Below are positions 30,336-37,789 of a stretch of 43,691 bases of DNA, one piece after another. The position numbers and the translations under genes are program-made. The DNA is from Actinomycetes bacterium (lineage in GTDB: Bacteria > Actinomycetota > Acidimicrobiia > Acidimicrobiales > JAKAVM01). The DNA lies in the NCBI GenBank assembly GCA_021817065.1, contig JAKAWH010000010.1:1-43691 (forward strand), written 5' to 3'. Each line of letters starts with the position of its first letter. The first letter of the stretch is position 1. The notes below the pieces were generated by a model. The model was not told where the DNA came from. It did not search any database and saw only the letters and a program-made list of their open reading frames with translations.

Positions 30336-31267
30336 AGGCTCTGGTCACCGGGGGAGCCGGGTTCATCGGCTCCCACCTGGTCGACCGCCTCCTCGCCGAA
30401 GGATGGATGGTGGAGGTGGTGGACAATCTGGCGACCGGCTCTCTTGCCAACCTTGGCCCCGCCCGTAACGAATATCCCCATCAGGTCCGCTTCACCGAAC
30501 TGGACATCCGCGCTCCCGAGATCGAGGAGTATGTCGTGCTGTGCAGGCCGGAGGTGGTCTTCCACCTCGCTGCCCAGGCGGACGTGCGGGTGAGCGTGGC
30601 CGATCCGGCGCTCGACGCCGAGGTGAACGTGGTGGGCAGCCTCCGCATCGCCGAAGCGGCCCGGAAGGCGGGAGCCCGCAAGATCGTCTTTGCCGCGAGC
30701 GGCGGTACTCTCTACGGCGAGCCCGCCACGATCCCGGTCCGCGAGTCGGCACCCCACAACCCGCTCTCTCCCTACGGCATCGCAAAAAGAGTCGTCTGCG
30801 ACTATCTCGCCGCGTTCCGGGCGCTCCACGGTTTCGAGTTCACCGCCCTGGCGCTCGGCAATGTCTACGGTCCCCGCCAGGATCCCCATGGTGAGGCGGG
30901 AGTGGTCGCCATCTTCGCGGGACTGCTGAGCGAGGGGCGGCCCTGCACTATTTTCGGCGACGGGAACCAGACGCGTGACTTCGTGTTCGTGGACGACGTG
31001 GTGGATGCTTTCGCCAAGGCGGCGTCGAAGGGGGACGGGCAGATCATCAACATCGGGACCGCTACAGAAACATCGGTGAACGACTTGTACGCCACGATGG
31101 CCTCAGTGGCGGGAGTCACCAGCGATCCGGTGTATGCGCCGCCCCGCCCCGGCGAGCTGGACCGCTCTGCTCTCGATGTGCACCGGGCCAAATCCCAGCT
31201 CGCCTGGAAGCCATGGACGACCCTTGCCGAGGGGACCCGGGCAGTGATCGAGGAGGCGCGCGGGTGA
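30332..31267 (+). CDS. NAD-dependent epimerase/dehydratase, UDP-glucose 4-epimerase-like
   Basis: A 311-residue extended short-chain dehydrogenase acting on a nucleotide sugar. ALVTGGAGFIGSHLVDRLL is the NAD loop, VVFHLAAQADVRVSVADPALDAEVNVVGS and FAASGGTLYGE hold the catalytic Ser/Thr region, SPYGIAKRVVCDYL the Tyr-Lys pair, and ALGNVYGPRQDPHGEAGVVAIF and DGNQTRDFVFVDDVV the substrate loop. The pattern fits actinobacterial GalE-type 4-epimerases; the exact sugar is uncertain. It is preceded by a mini-ORF with ATGA overlaps at both ends, and its stop overlaps the first of two tandem mini-ORFs that lead to fabZ. Confidence 0.87.
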   Translation: MKALVTGGAGFIGSHLVDRLLAEGWMVEVVDNLATGSLANLGPARNEYPHQVRFTELDIRAPEIEEYVVLCRPEVVFHLAAQADVRVSVADPALDAEVNVVGSLRIAEAARKAGARKIVFAASGGTLYGEPATIPVRESAPHNPLSPYGIAKRVVCDYLAAFRALHGFEFTALALGNVYGPRQDPHGEAGVVAIFAGLLSEGRPCTIFGDGNQTRDFVFVDDVVDAFAKAASKGDGQIINIGTATETSVNDLYATMASVAGVTSDPVYAPPRPGELDRSALDVHRAKSQLAWKPWTTLAEGTRAVIEEARG

Positions 31268-31302
31268 TCCCCGCCACTGTGGATAAGGGAGCCCGCTGGT
31301 GA
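31264..31302 (+). CDS. 12-residue mini-ORF, first of two coupled repeats before the FabZ-like gene
   Basis: GTG 31264 overlaps the epimerase stop (GTGA); stop 31300-31302 overlaps the next GTG at 31299. The peptide is MIPATVDKGARW. AAGGGAG near its end is the Shine-Dalgarno for the following start. Translation is unproven. Confidence 0.4.
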   Translation: MIPATVDKGARW

Positions 31303-31337
31303 ACCCCGCCTCTCGCAATAAGGGAGCCCGCTGGTGA
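31299..31337 (+). CDS. 12-residue mini-ORF, second of two coupled repeats before the FabZ-like gene
   Basis: GTG 31299 has AAGGGAG at seven bases; stop 31335-31337 overlaps the FabZ-like GTG 31334. The peptide MNPASRNKGARW shares MNPA with the FabZ-like N-terminus and KGARW with the first mini-ORF. Translation is unproven. Confidence 0.4.
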   Translation: MNPASRNKGARW

Positions 31338-31750
31338 ACCCCGCCGACGTCCTGCCACACCGGCCGCCGTTCCTCTTGGTCGACGAGGTGAGCGATGTGG
31401 TCCCCGGGGTGTCTGCCTCCGGGTACTGGAACCTGGTCGGGGATGAGTGGTTCTTCGCTGGCCACTTCCCAGGGCGCCCCACCCTGCCCGGGGTGCTCAT
31501 GATCGAGTCGATGGCTCAGCTCGGAGGGGTGGCGGTGCTGACCCACGAGCGGTACGCAGGCAAGCTGGCGCTCTTCGGGGGGATCGACAAGGCGCGCTTC
31601 CGCCGCCAGGTGGTCCCCGGTGAGCGACTGGACCTCTCGGTCACCATGAATCGGCTGGGCTCCACCGCCGGGCGCGGGCACGGGGTGGCCTCGGTGGGAG
31701 GCGACGTGGCCTGCGAGACGGACCTGCTCTTCGTGGTGGTGGAGGCGTAG
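31334..31750 (+). CDS. fabZ: (3R)-hydroxyacyl-ACP dehydratase, FabZ-like hot-dog protein
   Basis: Removes water from 3-hydroxyacyl-ACP in fatty acid synthesis. The 138-residue single hot-dog protein has LPHRPPFLLVDEV near the start and the active-site block GHFPGRPTLPGVLMIESMAQLGG, containing the catalytic His and Glu. Then come FGGIDKARFRRQVVPGERLDL and a normal C-terminal strand; length is typical. The start GTG 31334 has AAGGGAG at seven bases and matches the family start. It is coupled to the epimerase through two mini-ORFs. Lying between sugar genes and exonuclease III, it may serve lipid-carrier or general fatty acid synthesis; a related thioester dehydratase is an alternative. Confidence 0.85.
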   Translation: MNPADVLPHRPPFLLVDEVSDVVPGVSASGYWNLVGDEWFFAGHFPGRPTLPGVLMIESMAQLGGVAVLTHERYAGKLALFGGIDKARFRRQVVPGERLDLSVTMNRLGSTAGRGHGVASVGGDVACETDLLFVVVEA

Positions 31751-31782
31751 TTACGCCGGTGTGGCGGCGGTAACGTCGGCTC

Positions 31783-32568
31783 GTGCGGATCGCCACCTGG
31801 AACGTCAATTCGCTGAAAGCGCGGCTTTCCTTCGTCGAATCCTGGATCGGCGAGGTGCAGCCCGATGTCTTGTGCCTGCAGGAGACCAAGATGAAGGACG
31901 CCGCCTTCCCGTCCGGTGTATTCGCCGCACTCGGCTACGAGACGGTGCACTTCGGCAACAGCCAATGGAACGGTGTGGCCATCGCCAGCAGGGTGGGTCT
32001 TGTGTCGGCACAGCAGGGCTTCGACGGGGAAGACCCTTCACAGGTCCCCGAGGCCCGCATCGTTTCGGCCACCTGCGGAAGTGTGCGGGTATCCAGTGTC
32101 TATGTTCCCAACGGCCGGTCAGTGGGAAGCGAGCACTATGCCTACAAGCTGGATTGGTTAGCGCGCCTGACCACCCACCTGGAGGCCACCTGCACTCCCG
32201 ACCAGCCGGTAGCGGTATGTGGCGACTTCAACGTGGCGCCCGACGATCGGGACGTGTGGGATCCGGCTGCATGCACGGGGATGACCCATGTTTCGTCCGC
32301 CGAACGGGAGGCGCTGGAGGCGCTGGAGAGGTGGGGCCTCACGGACTCATTTCGCCTCTTCCACAAGGACGGGGGACTTTACTCGTGGTGGGACTACCAG
32401 GGGGGATCTTTTCACAAGGGGATTGGAATGCGGATCGATCTGGTGCTGGTGTCGAGGCCGCTTGCCGACCGGGCAATCAGCGCGCTGGTGGATCGCAATG
32501 CGCGCAAGAAGCGGGACGGGATGTCCCCGTCGGATCACGCGCCGGTGGTGGTTGAGTTCGCCGACTGA
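31783..32568 (+). CDS. xthA: Exodeoxyribonuclease III
   Basis: A magnesium-dependent AP endonuclease and 3'-5' exonuclease for base-excision repair. The 261 residues carry the family motifs in order: MRIATWNVNSLKAR, LCLQETKM (metal-binding Glu), VSSVYVPNGR, AVCGDFNVAPDDRDVWDP (Asp and Asn), WWDYQGGSFHKGIGMRIDLVL and the catalytic SDHAPVVVEF at the end. Length is normal for XthA. Start GTG 31783 lies 33 bp after the FabZ-like gene, so it may end the same transcript. A hairpin with 7-bp arms follows 19 bp after the stop. Confidence 0.95.
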   Translation: MRIATWNVNSLKARLSFVESWIGEVQPDVLCLQETKMKDAAFPSGVFAALGYETVHFGNSQWNGVAIASRVGLVSAQQGFDGEDPSQVPEARIVSATCGSVRVSSVYVPNGRSVGSEHYAYKLDWLARLTTHLEATCTPDQPVAVCGDFNVAPDDRDVWDPAACTGMTHVSSAEREALEALERWGLTDSFRLFHKDGGLYSWWDYQGGSFHKGIGMRIDLVLVSRPLADRAISALVDRNARKKRDGMSPSDHAPVVVEFAD

Positions 32569-32586
32569 CGGCGAGGGTCCCCGGCG

Positions 32587-32609
32587 GCTCTGCCGGCCGA
32601 ACGCAGAGC
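32587..32609 (+). terminator. Hairpin after exonuclease III
   Basis: GCTCTGC (32587-32593) and GCAGAGC (32603-32609) form a perfect 7-bp stem with a 9-base loop. There is no T-run, so it is only a candidate terminator for the long polysaccharide cluster transcript. Confidence 0.35.
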
Positions 32610-32703
32610 GGGAGATATCCTCACAACGAAGTCACAATTCTTGCTCTGAAATCGGTGACCCGCTTCACGAAACCGATGAACCGGCCGATATCACTGCTTG
32701 GCG

Positions 32704-34857
32704 ATGTCGAGAGGGCTCTTTCCACTGCTCGCCGGGGGCATGTGCTCAACCCTCGGCCTTTTCCTGTCCTTCGGGACAGCACAGAATCCCGCGCTGGGTG
32801 CGACCCCGCCAGCTTCGTCGAGCCACCTGATCCTTCCGCCTGCCAACCCGCCCGCGAACATCCCGGCGAACCCGAACGTGGAGAACTACGGCCCTCCGTG
32901 CTTTTCCCCCTCCTTTGCAGCCCAGTTCTCCAGCCCGGCGTGCATCGATGAGCAGGTGAAGGCCATCGACAATGCCCGGGCGGCGGAGGGGATCGGGCCG
33001 ATGTACCTGCCGTCGGACTTTTCGAGCCTGAGCCTCGACGAGCAGATCTTCGTGGTGACCGACCTCGAACGGGTCGACCGTGGTCTGGTTCCATTCGCTG
33101 GGTTGGTCGACTCGCTCGACCAGGTGGCTCAGACCGGAGCCCAGCCGCCGGGCAAACCGGCCGGATACTGGGGTGACCCGATCCTCCCCTCGGGGTTCAG
33201 CCTTGGTCCTTCGACCGGGCTGGCATATGCGTGCACGGTCTCCGGCAACTCGTGGAGCTGCCCCGGCCTTGGCGATCCGGGAGCCTCCATCGCAGCGGCC
33301 GGCCAGATCAGCCCACTGGACGCCGACTACGGATGGATGTACGAAGACGGATACGGGACATTCAACATCGACTGCACCTCGCCGAGCGACCCGGGTTGCT
33401 GGGGGCACCGGGACAACATCCTGGGGCCATATCCGACCTCGGTGAGCTTCGATGCATCCGCCTTCGGCCAGCCCATCGTGCAGCTATCCGCGGTCATCCC
33501 GGCCACATTGGTGATGGGGGCCGGAGCGCTGCAACCGATCGGCAGCGGTAACCCGGGAGGAACCTGGTCGGCCATTTTCACTTCGATGGTGGGGACGCCA
33601 CCGCCCTTCGTGTACTCCTGGAGCCAGGCACTGGCCGCCGGGGCGGACAGCCCGCCGTTCCCCATCGTGGCGGGCATCTCCCCGAGTCGTGGAGGCACAT
33701 CAGGAGGCACGACGGTGACCATCACCGGATCCGACTTCAGCGGAGCCTCATCGGTGACCATCGGGGGAGTCCCGGCTACTGGCGTGACGGTCGTCTCGCA
33801 GTCCGAGATCACCGCGGTTGTACCAGCTCACGGGCCGGGGACGGTGGACGTGGTGGTGACCACCCCCAACGGTACAAGTGCTGTCTCGTGCGCCGATCAG
33901 TACCGCTTCGGGACACCGACCGGTGCGGGTTACTGGATCGCCGACGTGACCGGTGACGTCTTCGCCTGCGGGGATACTTCTCCATTGGGCTCACTTTCCC
34001 AGCTCGATCCCTCCTCTCCGCCGGGGGGTGCAAACGCGGCATACCTGTCTGGCCTGATCGTATCCCTGGCGATCACTCCGGATGCGCGGGGATACTGGCT
34101 GACCGACACCTCCGGCAACGTGTACGCCTTCGGGGATGCCGCCTATCGAGGGTCGATCTCGCAGCTCGATCCCGCCGCGCAACCCGGCGGCGCCAACGCT
34201 GCCACACTTCCCGCACCCGTCGTCTCTATGGCTGCCACCCCAGACGGACGAGGGTACTGGTACGTGGACACCTCCGGCGACGTGTATTCGTTCGGCGACG
34301 CGTCCTACCTCGGGAGCATCTCACAACTCGATCCCGCCGCTCAGCCCGGCGGCGCCAACGCTGCCACACTTCCCGCACCCGTCGTCTCGATGGCTGCCAC
34401 CCCCGATGCGAAGGGCTACTGGATGATCGATGATGCGGGCGACGTGTACTCGTTCGGCGACGCCTCCTACCAGGGATCGATCGGCCAGCTCTCTCCTACC
34501 GCAGCACCCGGGGGTGCCAACGCAGCACACCTCGCCCACCCCATGGTGGAGGTGTGCGCGACCCCCGATGCGAAGGGCTACTGGATGATCGATGATGCGG
34601 GCGACGTGTACTCGTTCGGCGACGCCTCCTACCAGGGATCGATCGGCCAGCTCTCTCCCACCGCAGCACCCGGGGGTGCCAACGCGGCAGTACTGTCAGC
34701 CCCGATCGTTTCGATGACGCCCACTTCCGGCGGCGGAGGCTACTGGATGCTGTCGGCCAATGGGGGAGTGTTCAGCTTCGGCAACGCGGGCTTTGCCGGG
34801 TCGGTGGCCGATCTGAGTGGCATCCAGCGGACGGTTGGGATCGCAGGGGTGGGGTAG
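32704..34857 (+). CDS. Secreted CAP-like/IPT protein with GYW beta repeats
   Basis: A 717-residue exported protein, function not assigned. A signal peptide (to about residue 33) is followed by a domain resembling CAP/SCP proteins: IDNARAAEGIGPMYLPSDFSSLSLDEQIFVVTDLERVDRGL, then YGWMYEDGYG and CWGHRDNILG, the usual 'W..HR.NIL' motif. An IPT/TIG domain (GISPSRGGTSGGTTVTITGSDF) links to five or six GYW units with DGDVYSFGDASYxGS, here 54 residues each because of a QLxPxxxPGGANAA insertion. The second half shows near-identical DNA copies. ATG 32704 is preferred to TTG 32698. It shares repeats and IPT with the sedolisin, suggesting a common surface-attachment or binding module. Confidence 0.82.
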   Translation: MSRGLFPLLAGGMCSTLGLFLSFGTAQNPALGATPPASSSHLILPPANPPANIPANPNVENYGPPCFSPSFAAQFSSPACIDEQVKAIDNARAAEGIGPMYLPSDFSSLSLDEQIFVVTDLERVDRGLVPFAGLVDSLDQVAQTGAQPPGKPAGYWGDPILPSGFSLGPSTGLAYACTVSGNSWSCPGLGDPGASIAAAGQISPLDADYGWMYEDGYGTFNIDCTSPSDPGCWGHRDNILGPYPTSVSFDASAFGQPIVQLSAVIPATLVMGAGALQPIGSGNPGGTWSAIFTSMVGTPPPFVYSWSQALAAGADSPPFPIVAGISPSRGGTSGGTTVTITGSDFSGASSVTIGGVPATGVTVVSQSEITAVVPAHGPGTVDVVVTTPNGTSAVSCADQYRFGTPTGAGYWIADVTGDVFACGDTSPLGSLSQLDPSSPPGGANAAYLSGLIVSLAITPDARGYWLTDTSGNVYAFGDAAYRGSISQLDPAAQPGGANAATLPAPVVSMAATPDGRGYWYVDTSGDVYSFGDASYLGSISQLDPAAQPGGANAATLPAPVVSMAATPDAKGYWMIDDAGDVYSFGDASYQGSIGQLSPTAAPGGANAAHLAHPMVEVCATPDAKGYWMIDDAGDVYSFGDASYQGSIGQLSPTAAPGGANAAVLSAPIVSMTPTSGGGGYWMLSANGGVFSFGNAGFAGSVADLSGIQRTVGIAGVG
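34161..34684 (+). repeat. 162-bp coding repeats with near-identical pairs
   Basis: Bases 34399-34522 nearly match 34561-34684, and 34161-34241 nearly match 34323-34403, all at 162-bp spacing (54 residues). Neighbouring pairs are more alike than distant ones, a sign of stepwise duplication or conversion. Confidence 0.88.
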
Positions 34858-34865
34858 GGGCCCGG

Positions 34866-34879
34866 CCCTGACGACAGGG
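34866..34879. terminator. Small hairpin between convergent genes
   Basis: CCCTG-acga-CAGGG directly after the GYW-repeat gene; a weak candidate terminator without a T-run. Confidence 0.25.
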
Positions 34880-34880
34880 T

Positions 34881-34940
34881 CTCACACCACAATCGGCGGG
34901 CAGGCCGGGTTTCACACCACAATAGGCGGGCAGGCCGGTC
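34881..34940 (-). repeat. 30-bp tandem repeat x2 downstream of the DUF2786 gene
   Basis: Two copies (34881-34910, 34911-34940) adjoin the DUF2786 stop. Read on minus they continue in frame as stop-GPACPPIVV-stop-NPACPPIVV-stop, so each unit carries its own TGA. The period is a multiple of three. Confidence 0.9.
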
Positions 34941-34941
34941 C

Positions 34942-36267
34942 TCAACCTACCAGCGGCAACTCCTGGTGGGTCACCAGTTCTGCCATCTCGGCCGCTGCCA
35001 TGCCGGCCACCCAGCCGTTCCGATCGCTGACCGTCACGCTCATCCGGTCGAGCTTGCCAAAAAGACTGTCCACCGCGTCATCGACAGCCTCGCTCCGGCG
35101 TGCCAGGATCGGAAGGAGCCGCCCGCCTGCCTGTTCCGCAGCGCCGGCGGTGGCTGCATCGGCCGCTTCACGCAGGCGATCCCCGATCCGGTGTGCATAT
35201 CCGGCGAAGAACGAACGCCGGTAGGAGGGCCGCCGCGAACGCTGCGACATGGCCGGGTCGGTCTTCAGCGCATTGATCCGCTGGGTGGCCTGGACCAGCA
35301 GCGAGGTGAAGAGCAGTTCCACCGAATCGAGGTCGTCGGGATGGCCGACCAGGGTCGAAAAGCCGACGTCTCCGCACGCCACCGACCGGCACCGGTTCGC
35401 CCCGGCCACCACCGAAAGGAGGATCGCCTTCGCATCCAGGTACGGGTCTTCCAGCCAACACCGCCTCGCTTCGACGAGTGGGCGCTGCCCGCCTGCCAAC
35501 CCTTCCTCGACCAGGGCGCGATCCAGGCAGTGGCGCGCCATCAGCTCCTGTGCCTTGGCCATCAGGGCATCCGCCTCGTCGGGGAACTCGCTGGATTCAG
35601 CCTTGGCGAGCAGTCCCCGCACCCGGGCCAGGAGCCGTTCCTCTTCCCCCGATCTTGCTACCCGTGCCTTCGCACCGACCAAGCCGCTGTCGGGCATGGG
35701 AGACAGGTGCTCCAGCACGCCAAGGGAGCGGAGAGCAGCCTCCACGTCGGAGGACCAATGCGATGTGTCGGGATCGAGAACACGGGCGTCACCCAACCAG
35801 TCCTCCACCTCTTGCCTCCACGCCTCCCGGTCCTCCGGCGCGCAATGGTCCAGCGCCTTCCGCAGAGCGGAAACCGTTACTCTGGCCCCTGTAGTGCCCG
35901 TCTTCCGGCGCAGCACCCGCTGGATCTCATGAGGTTCCCAGCGATTCTGCAGAAGGAGAGCCTGGGAGCGGGTCATGCGGGAGGTCAACCGGCGACTCAC
36001 CGCCTTCTGCCCGCCCGGGTGGTCGCAGCCCCCGCAGAGGAATTCAACCAGGGCCTCTGGCTCGTCCACCTCCAAACAGTCGGCATGCGCCGCCGACACG
36101 ATCAGGTCGTCGAGGACCTCGTCGTCGAGGCAGTGGCATGCCCCCAGTCCGCTTTCGTCGAAGTTCCGGCCACCCACGCCCTTGCGGCCGGCAGATCGTT
36201 GCTGCTTGCGCCGCCTGGCCTTATTGAGGCGGCGGCGTTCCTTGTTCTTTACGCTCGTGGGAGGCAT
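34942..36267 (-). CDS. DUF2786 domain protein
   Basis: A 441-residue cytoplasmic protein of unknown function. A very basic N-terminus (KNKERRRLNKARRRKQQRS) and a Cys/His cluster (GACHCLDDE and FLCGGCDHPGG) suggest nucleic-acid or metal binding. The DUF2786 helical motif is LLARVRGLLAKAESSEFPDEADALMAKAQELMARHCLD near residues 215-255, followed by FSTLVGHPDDLDSVELLFTSLLVQATQRI and SYRRSFFAGYAHRIGDRLREA, both typical of the family. It is convergent with the GYW-repeat gene; a 30-bp repeat lies just beyond its stop. I know of no defined role for DUF2786, so none is given. Confidence 0.85.
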   Translation of the reverse strand: MPPTSVKNKERRRLNKARRRKQQRSAGRKGVGGRNFDESGLGACHCLDDEVLDDLIVSAAHADCLEVDEPEALVEFLCGGCDHPGGQKAVSRRLTSRMTRSQALLLQNRWEPHEIQRVLRRKTGTTGARVTVSALRKALDHCAPEDREAWRQEVEDWLGDARVLDPDTSHWSSDVEAALRSLGVLEHLSPMPDSGLVGAKARVARSGEEERLLARVRGLLAKAESSEFPDEADALMAKAQELMARHCLDRALVEEGLAGGQRPLVEARRCWLEDPYLDAKAILLSVVAGANRCRSVACGDVGFSTLVGHPDDLDSVELLFTSLLVQATQRINALKTDPAMSQRSRRPSYRRSFFAGYAHRIGDRLREAADAATAGAAEQAGGRLLPILARRSEAVDDAVDSLFGKLDRMSVTVSDRNGWVAGMAAAEMAELVTHQELPLVG

Positions 36268-36463
36268 TGTGCCACGGGGGTGTGACCATCACGCGGACCG
36301 CGGAAGGTGGCGGCTCGGCGCTTCTCGTACCGGCGGATTTGCGTTGGGTGGCGTGGTGGGCCTCTTCCCGTGATTGTGCGCCTTCCCCTTGGGTGGAAGG
36401 TCAAGAAACTGGCTCTTTGGGAGTGGCCGGGACCAAAGAAAGCCGGCGCAGTCGGAGTTTCGC
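36268..36463. other. 196-bp interval between the DUF2786 and toxin genes
   Basis: No convincing gene. One small hairpin is visible (CCTTCC-ccttgggt-GGAAGG, about 36383-36402), which could end transcription of the toxin gene. The control region of the DUF2786 gene must lie here, but no clear promoter was recognised. Confidence 0.4.
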
Positions 36464-36805
36464 TCAGGGCGCAGGGCAGCCGATCGCCTCGGCCGTTGCT
36501 GCACAGATCGCTTTCAGGGTGGCCGGCGTCGCCCTGCCCACGCGTCTCACCAGGTTTGCTCGCGGGACGAGTTGAAGGTTGTCGAGATTCACGACCGAAG
36601 GCTTGCGGACGCCGTCGTCCTCGCTCAGGTCGACTTCTGTGTTCAGGCCGCGTACAGTCGAAGTGACCGGGCCGACGATCACCGAATGCAGTATCCGTCC
36701 CAGGGGATCCCGGGTAAGTACTACGACCGGGCGGTGCTTGTCCAGCTCGGCCAGCCAGATCTCGCCTCGCCGGACTGCCGGCGCGCTCAGCTCTCTTCGG
36801 GCCAC
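36464..36805 (-). CDS. MazF/PemK-family toxin (endoribonuclease)
   Basis: Probable sequence-specific mRNA interferase of a type II toxin-antitoxin pair. The 113-residue product contains VRRGEIWLAELDKHRPVVVLTRDPLGR, SVIVGPVTSTVRGLNTEVDLSEDDGVRKPSVVNLDNLQLVPRANL, and a C-terminal helix LKAICAATAEAIG. These are the conserved PemK/MazF strands, including the R-G-E-I-W start and the T-S-T-V-R-G strand with its catalytic-type Arg. GTG 36805 is chosen as start; it overlaps the antitoxin gene by 19 bp. The frame is open further upstream inside the antitoxin. Order antitoxin-then-toxin with overlap is typical. Confidence 0.87.
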   Translation of the reverse strand: MARRELSAPAVRRGEIWLAELDKHRPVVVLTRDPLGRILHSVIVGPVTSTVRGLNTEVDLSEDDGVRKPSVVNLDNLQLVPRANLVRRVGRATPATLKAICAATAEAIGCPAP

Positions 36806-37050
36806 TGGGCGTCCCAGTCGGTGTCGTCGGCGAGATCGCTCCAATCGGGAAGGGTGTGGCTCAGTGCGGCCTCCTCATCAGTGGGAGGCGTCCTGGTGTA
36901 GGCCTTGACGTCGTGGAGCACGCGATAACGACGGATCAACTCGGAGAGAGCGATGTCAATAGCGGCTGAAGCCGAGGGCGCTCCCAGCACAGCCCGTGCC
37001 TCGGACAGCTTGGCCCGATCGACGGTAATCGTTGCCTTCTCCTTTGCCAT
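36787..37050 (-). CDS. Antitoxin of the MazF-type pair, ribbon-helix-helix-like
   Basis: An 87-residue DNA-binding antitoxin expected to neutralise the toxin and repress its own promoter. The N-terminal half, KATITVDRAKLSEARAVLGAPSASAAIDIALSELIRRYR, fits a ribbon-helix-helix fold (beta strand, then two helices). The C-terminal half is acidic (DEEAALSHTLPDWSDLADDTDWDAQWPEES), as in toxin-binding tails. ATG 37050 is preferred over ATG 37059 because a 20-bp palindrome covers 37058-37077, better placed just before the start. There is no clear Shine-Dalgarno. Confidence 0.82.
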   Translation of the reverse strand: MAKEKATITVDRAKLSEARAVLGAPSASAAIDIALSELIRRYRVLHDVKAYTRTPPTDEEAALSHTLPDWSDLADDTDWDAQWPEES

Positions 37051-37057
37051 ACCATAC

Positions 37058-37077
37058 ATACTATCAATTGGTCGTAT
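37058..37077. promoter_or_regulatory. Palindrome at the toxin-antitoxin promoter, candidate autoregulatory operator
   Basis: ATACTATCAATTGGTCGTAT has 4-bp outer arms (ATAC/GTAT) around a CAATTG core. It lies 8 bp before the antitoxin ATG in an AT-rich stretch, where a ribbon-helix-helix antitoxin would be expected to bind. Confidence 0.5.
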
Positions 37078-37326
37078 TTATCTCCTGCAAGGCTGGCTGA
37101 GCTGGCCGGACAAGAGGCTTGATTTTTCCCCGCAGGGGAGGGTTACCGTGGAAGTCGTGAGTACGGTCACCGTCGAGACGATCGCCCCAGGCGGGTCGGG
37201 GAGAGCCCCGTACGGGTCGGGGACGGTTTCGGATGGGTCGAAGAGGCCCGGCGCCGCCCGACTCCTGGCTGGCGGACAGGGTGCGCCTGTCCGGGGACGG
37301 CACCGCCCTGCTCCAGTTGACCTCCT

Positions 37327-37346
37327 CCCACGGCTGAAGCCGTGGG
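37327..37346. mobile_element. IS200/IS605-type end hairpin (remnant)
   Basis: CCCACGGCTGAAGCCGTGGG forms a 9-bp stem with a 2-base loop. Hairpins of nearly this sequence are common at the ends of IS200/IS605 (TnpA/TnpB) elements. No TnpA or TnpB reading frame can be followed next to it, so only a remnant or a solo end is proposed. Confidence 0.45.
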
Positions 37347-37789
37347 ATTCCATCTGTGGCGACCATCGAAGAGGGGGTCGGCCGCTTGGACGGTGTCGAT
37401 TCGGCCTCGGTCTCCCTCGCCCACGAGGAGGGCCTGGTTACGGCGAGCCCGCTCCGGCGCGGTCTGGGTTGCAGACCGGTGGATCTGGCCTCGGGATTTA
37501 CACACGCCTTCCCGGAGGCCCCAGTAGAGAAGTCCCGGCTACCCTTCGCAGCGGCACCCCGATCTCGATGCCGGGGAGCTGCGAGTCAGCTCCACCAAGC
37601 AGTTCGGCGCGGCCGTCGGCGAAGGCATCACCGGCCTCCTCATGGTGCGCCACCACCTCCAGAGCCACGCGCACCTCTAGCCGCGGGATGTGATCCTCCC
37701 CACGGATAGCATCGCGGTACAACCGGTTCGTTCTGCGTCACCTGCCGGCAACCGGGAATAACCAGCGGGACTCCCGCGTTCTCCAAAGT

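Larger units (their letters stand above)
31264..31345 (+). repeat. 35-bp tandem repeat, 2.3 copies, each a translation-initiation module
   Basis: Copies begin at 31264, 31299 and 31334 with GTGAtCCCCGCC or GTGAACCCCGCC and share ATAAGGGAGCCCGCTG. Each unit holds an SD-like AAGGGAG, a GTG seven bases later and a stop overlapping the next GTG. The last start is that of the FabZ-like gene. Confidence 0.9.

Noticed and set aside
37356-37460. Heavy-metal-associated domain gene
   Set aside because: Only a fragment resembling part of the fold is seen; the metal-binding CxxC and any start or end are missing.
36953-37693. 246-codon plus-strand frame across the toxin-antitoxin promoter and gene-free region
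   Set aside because: Begins antisense to the antitoxin and changes to Arg/Pro-rich text; no coherent protein.
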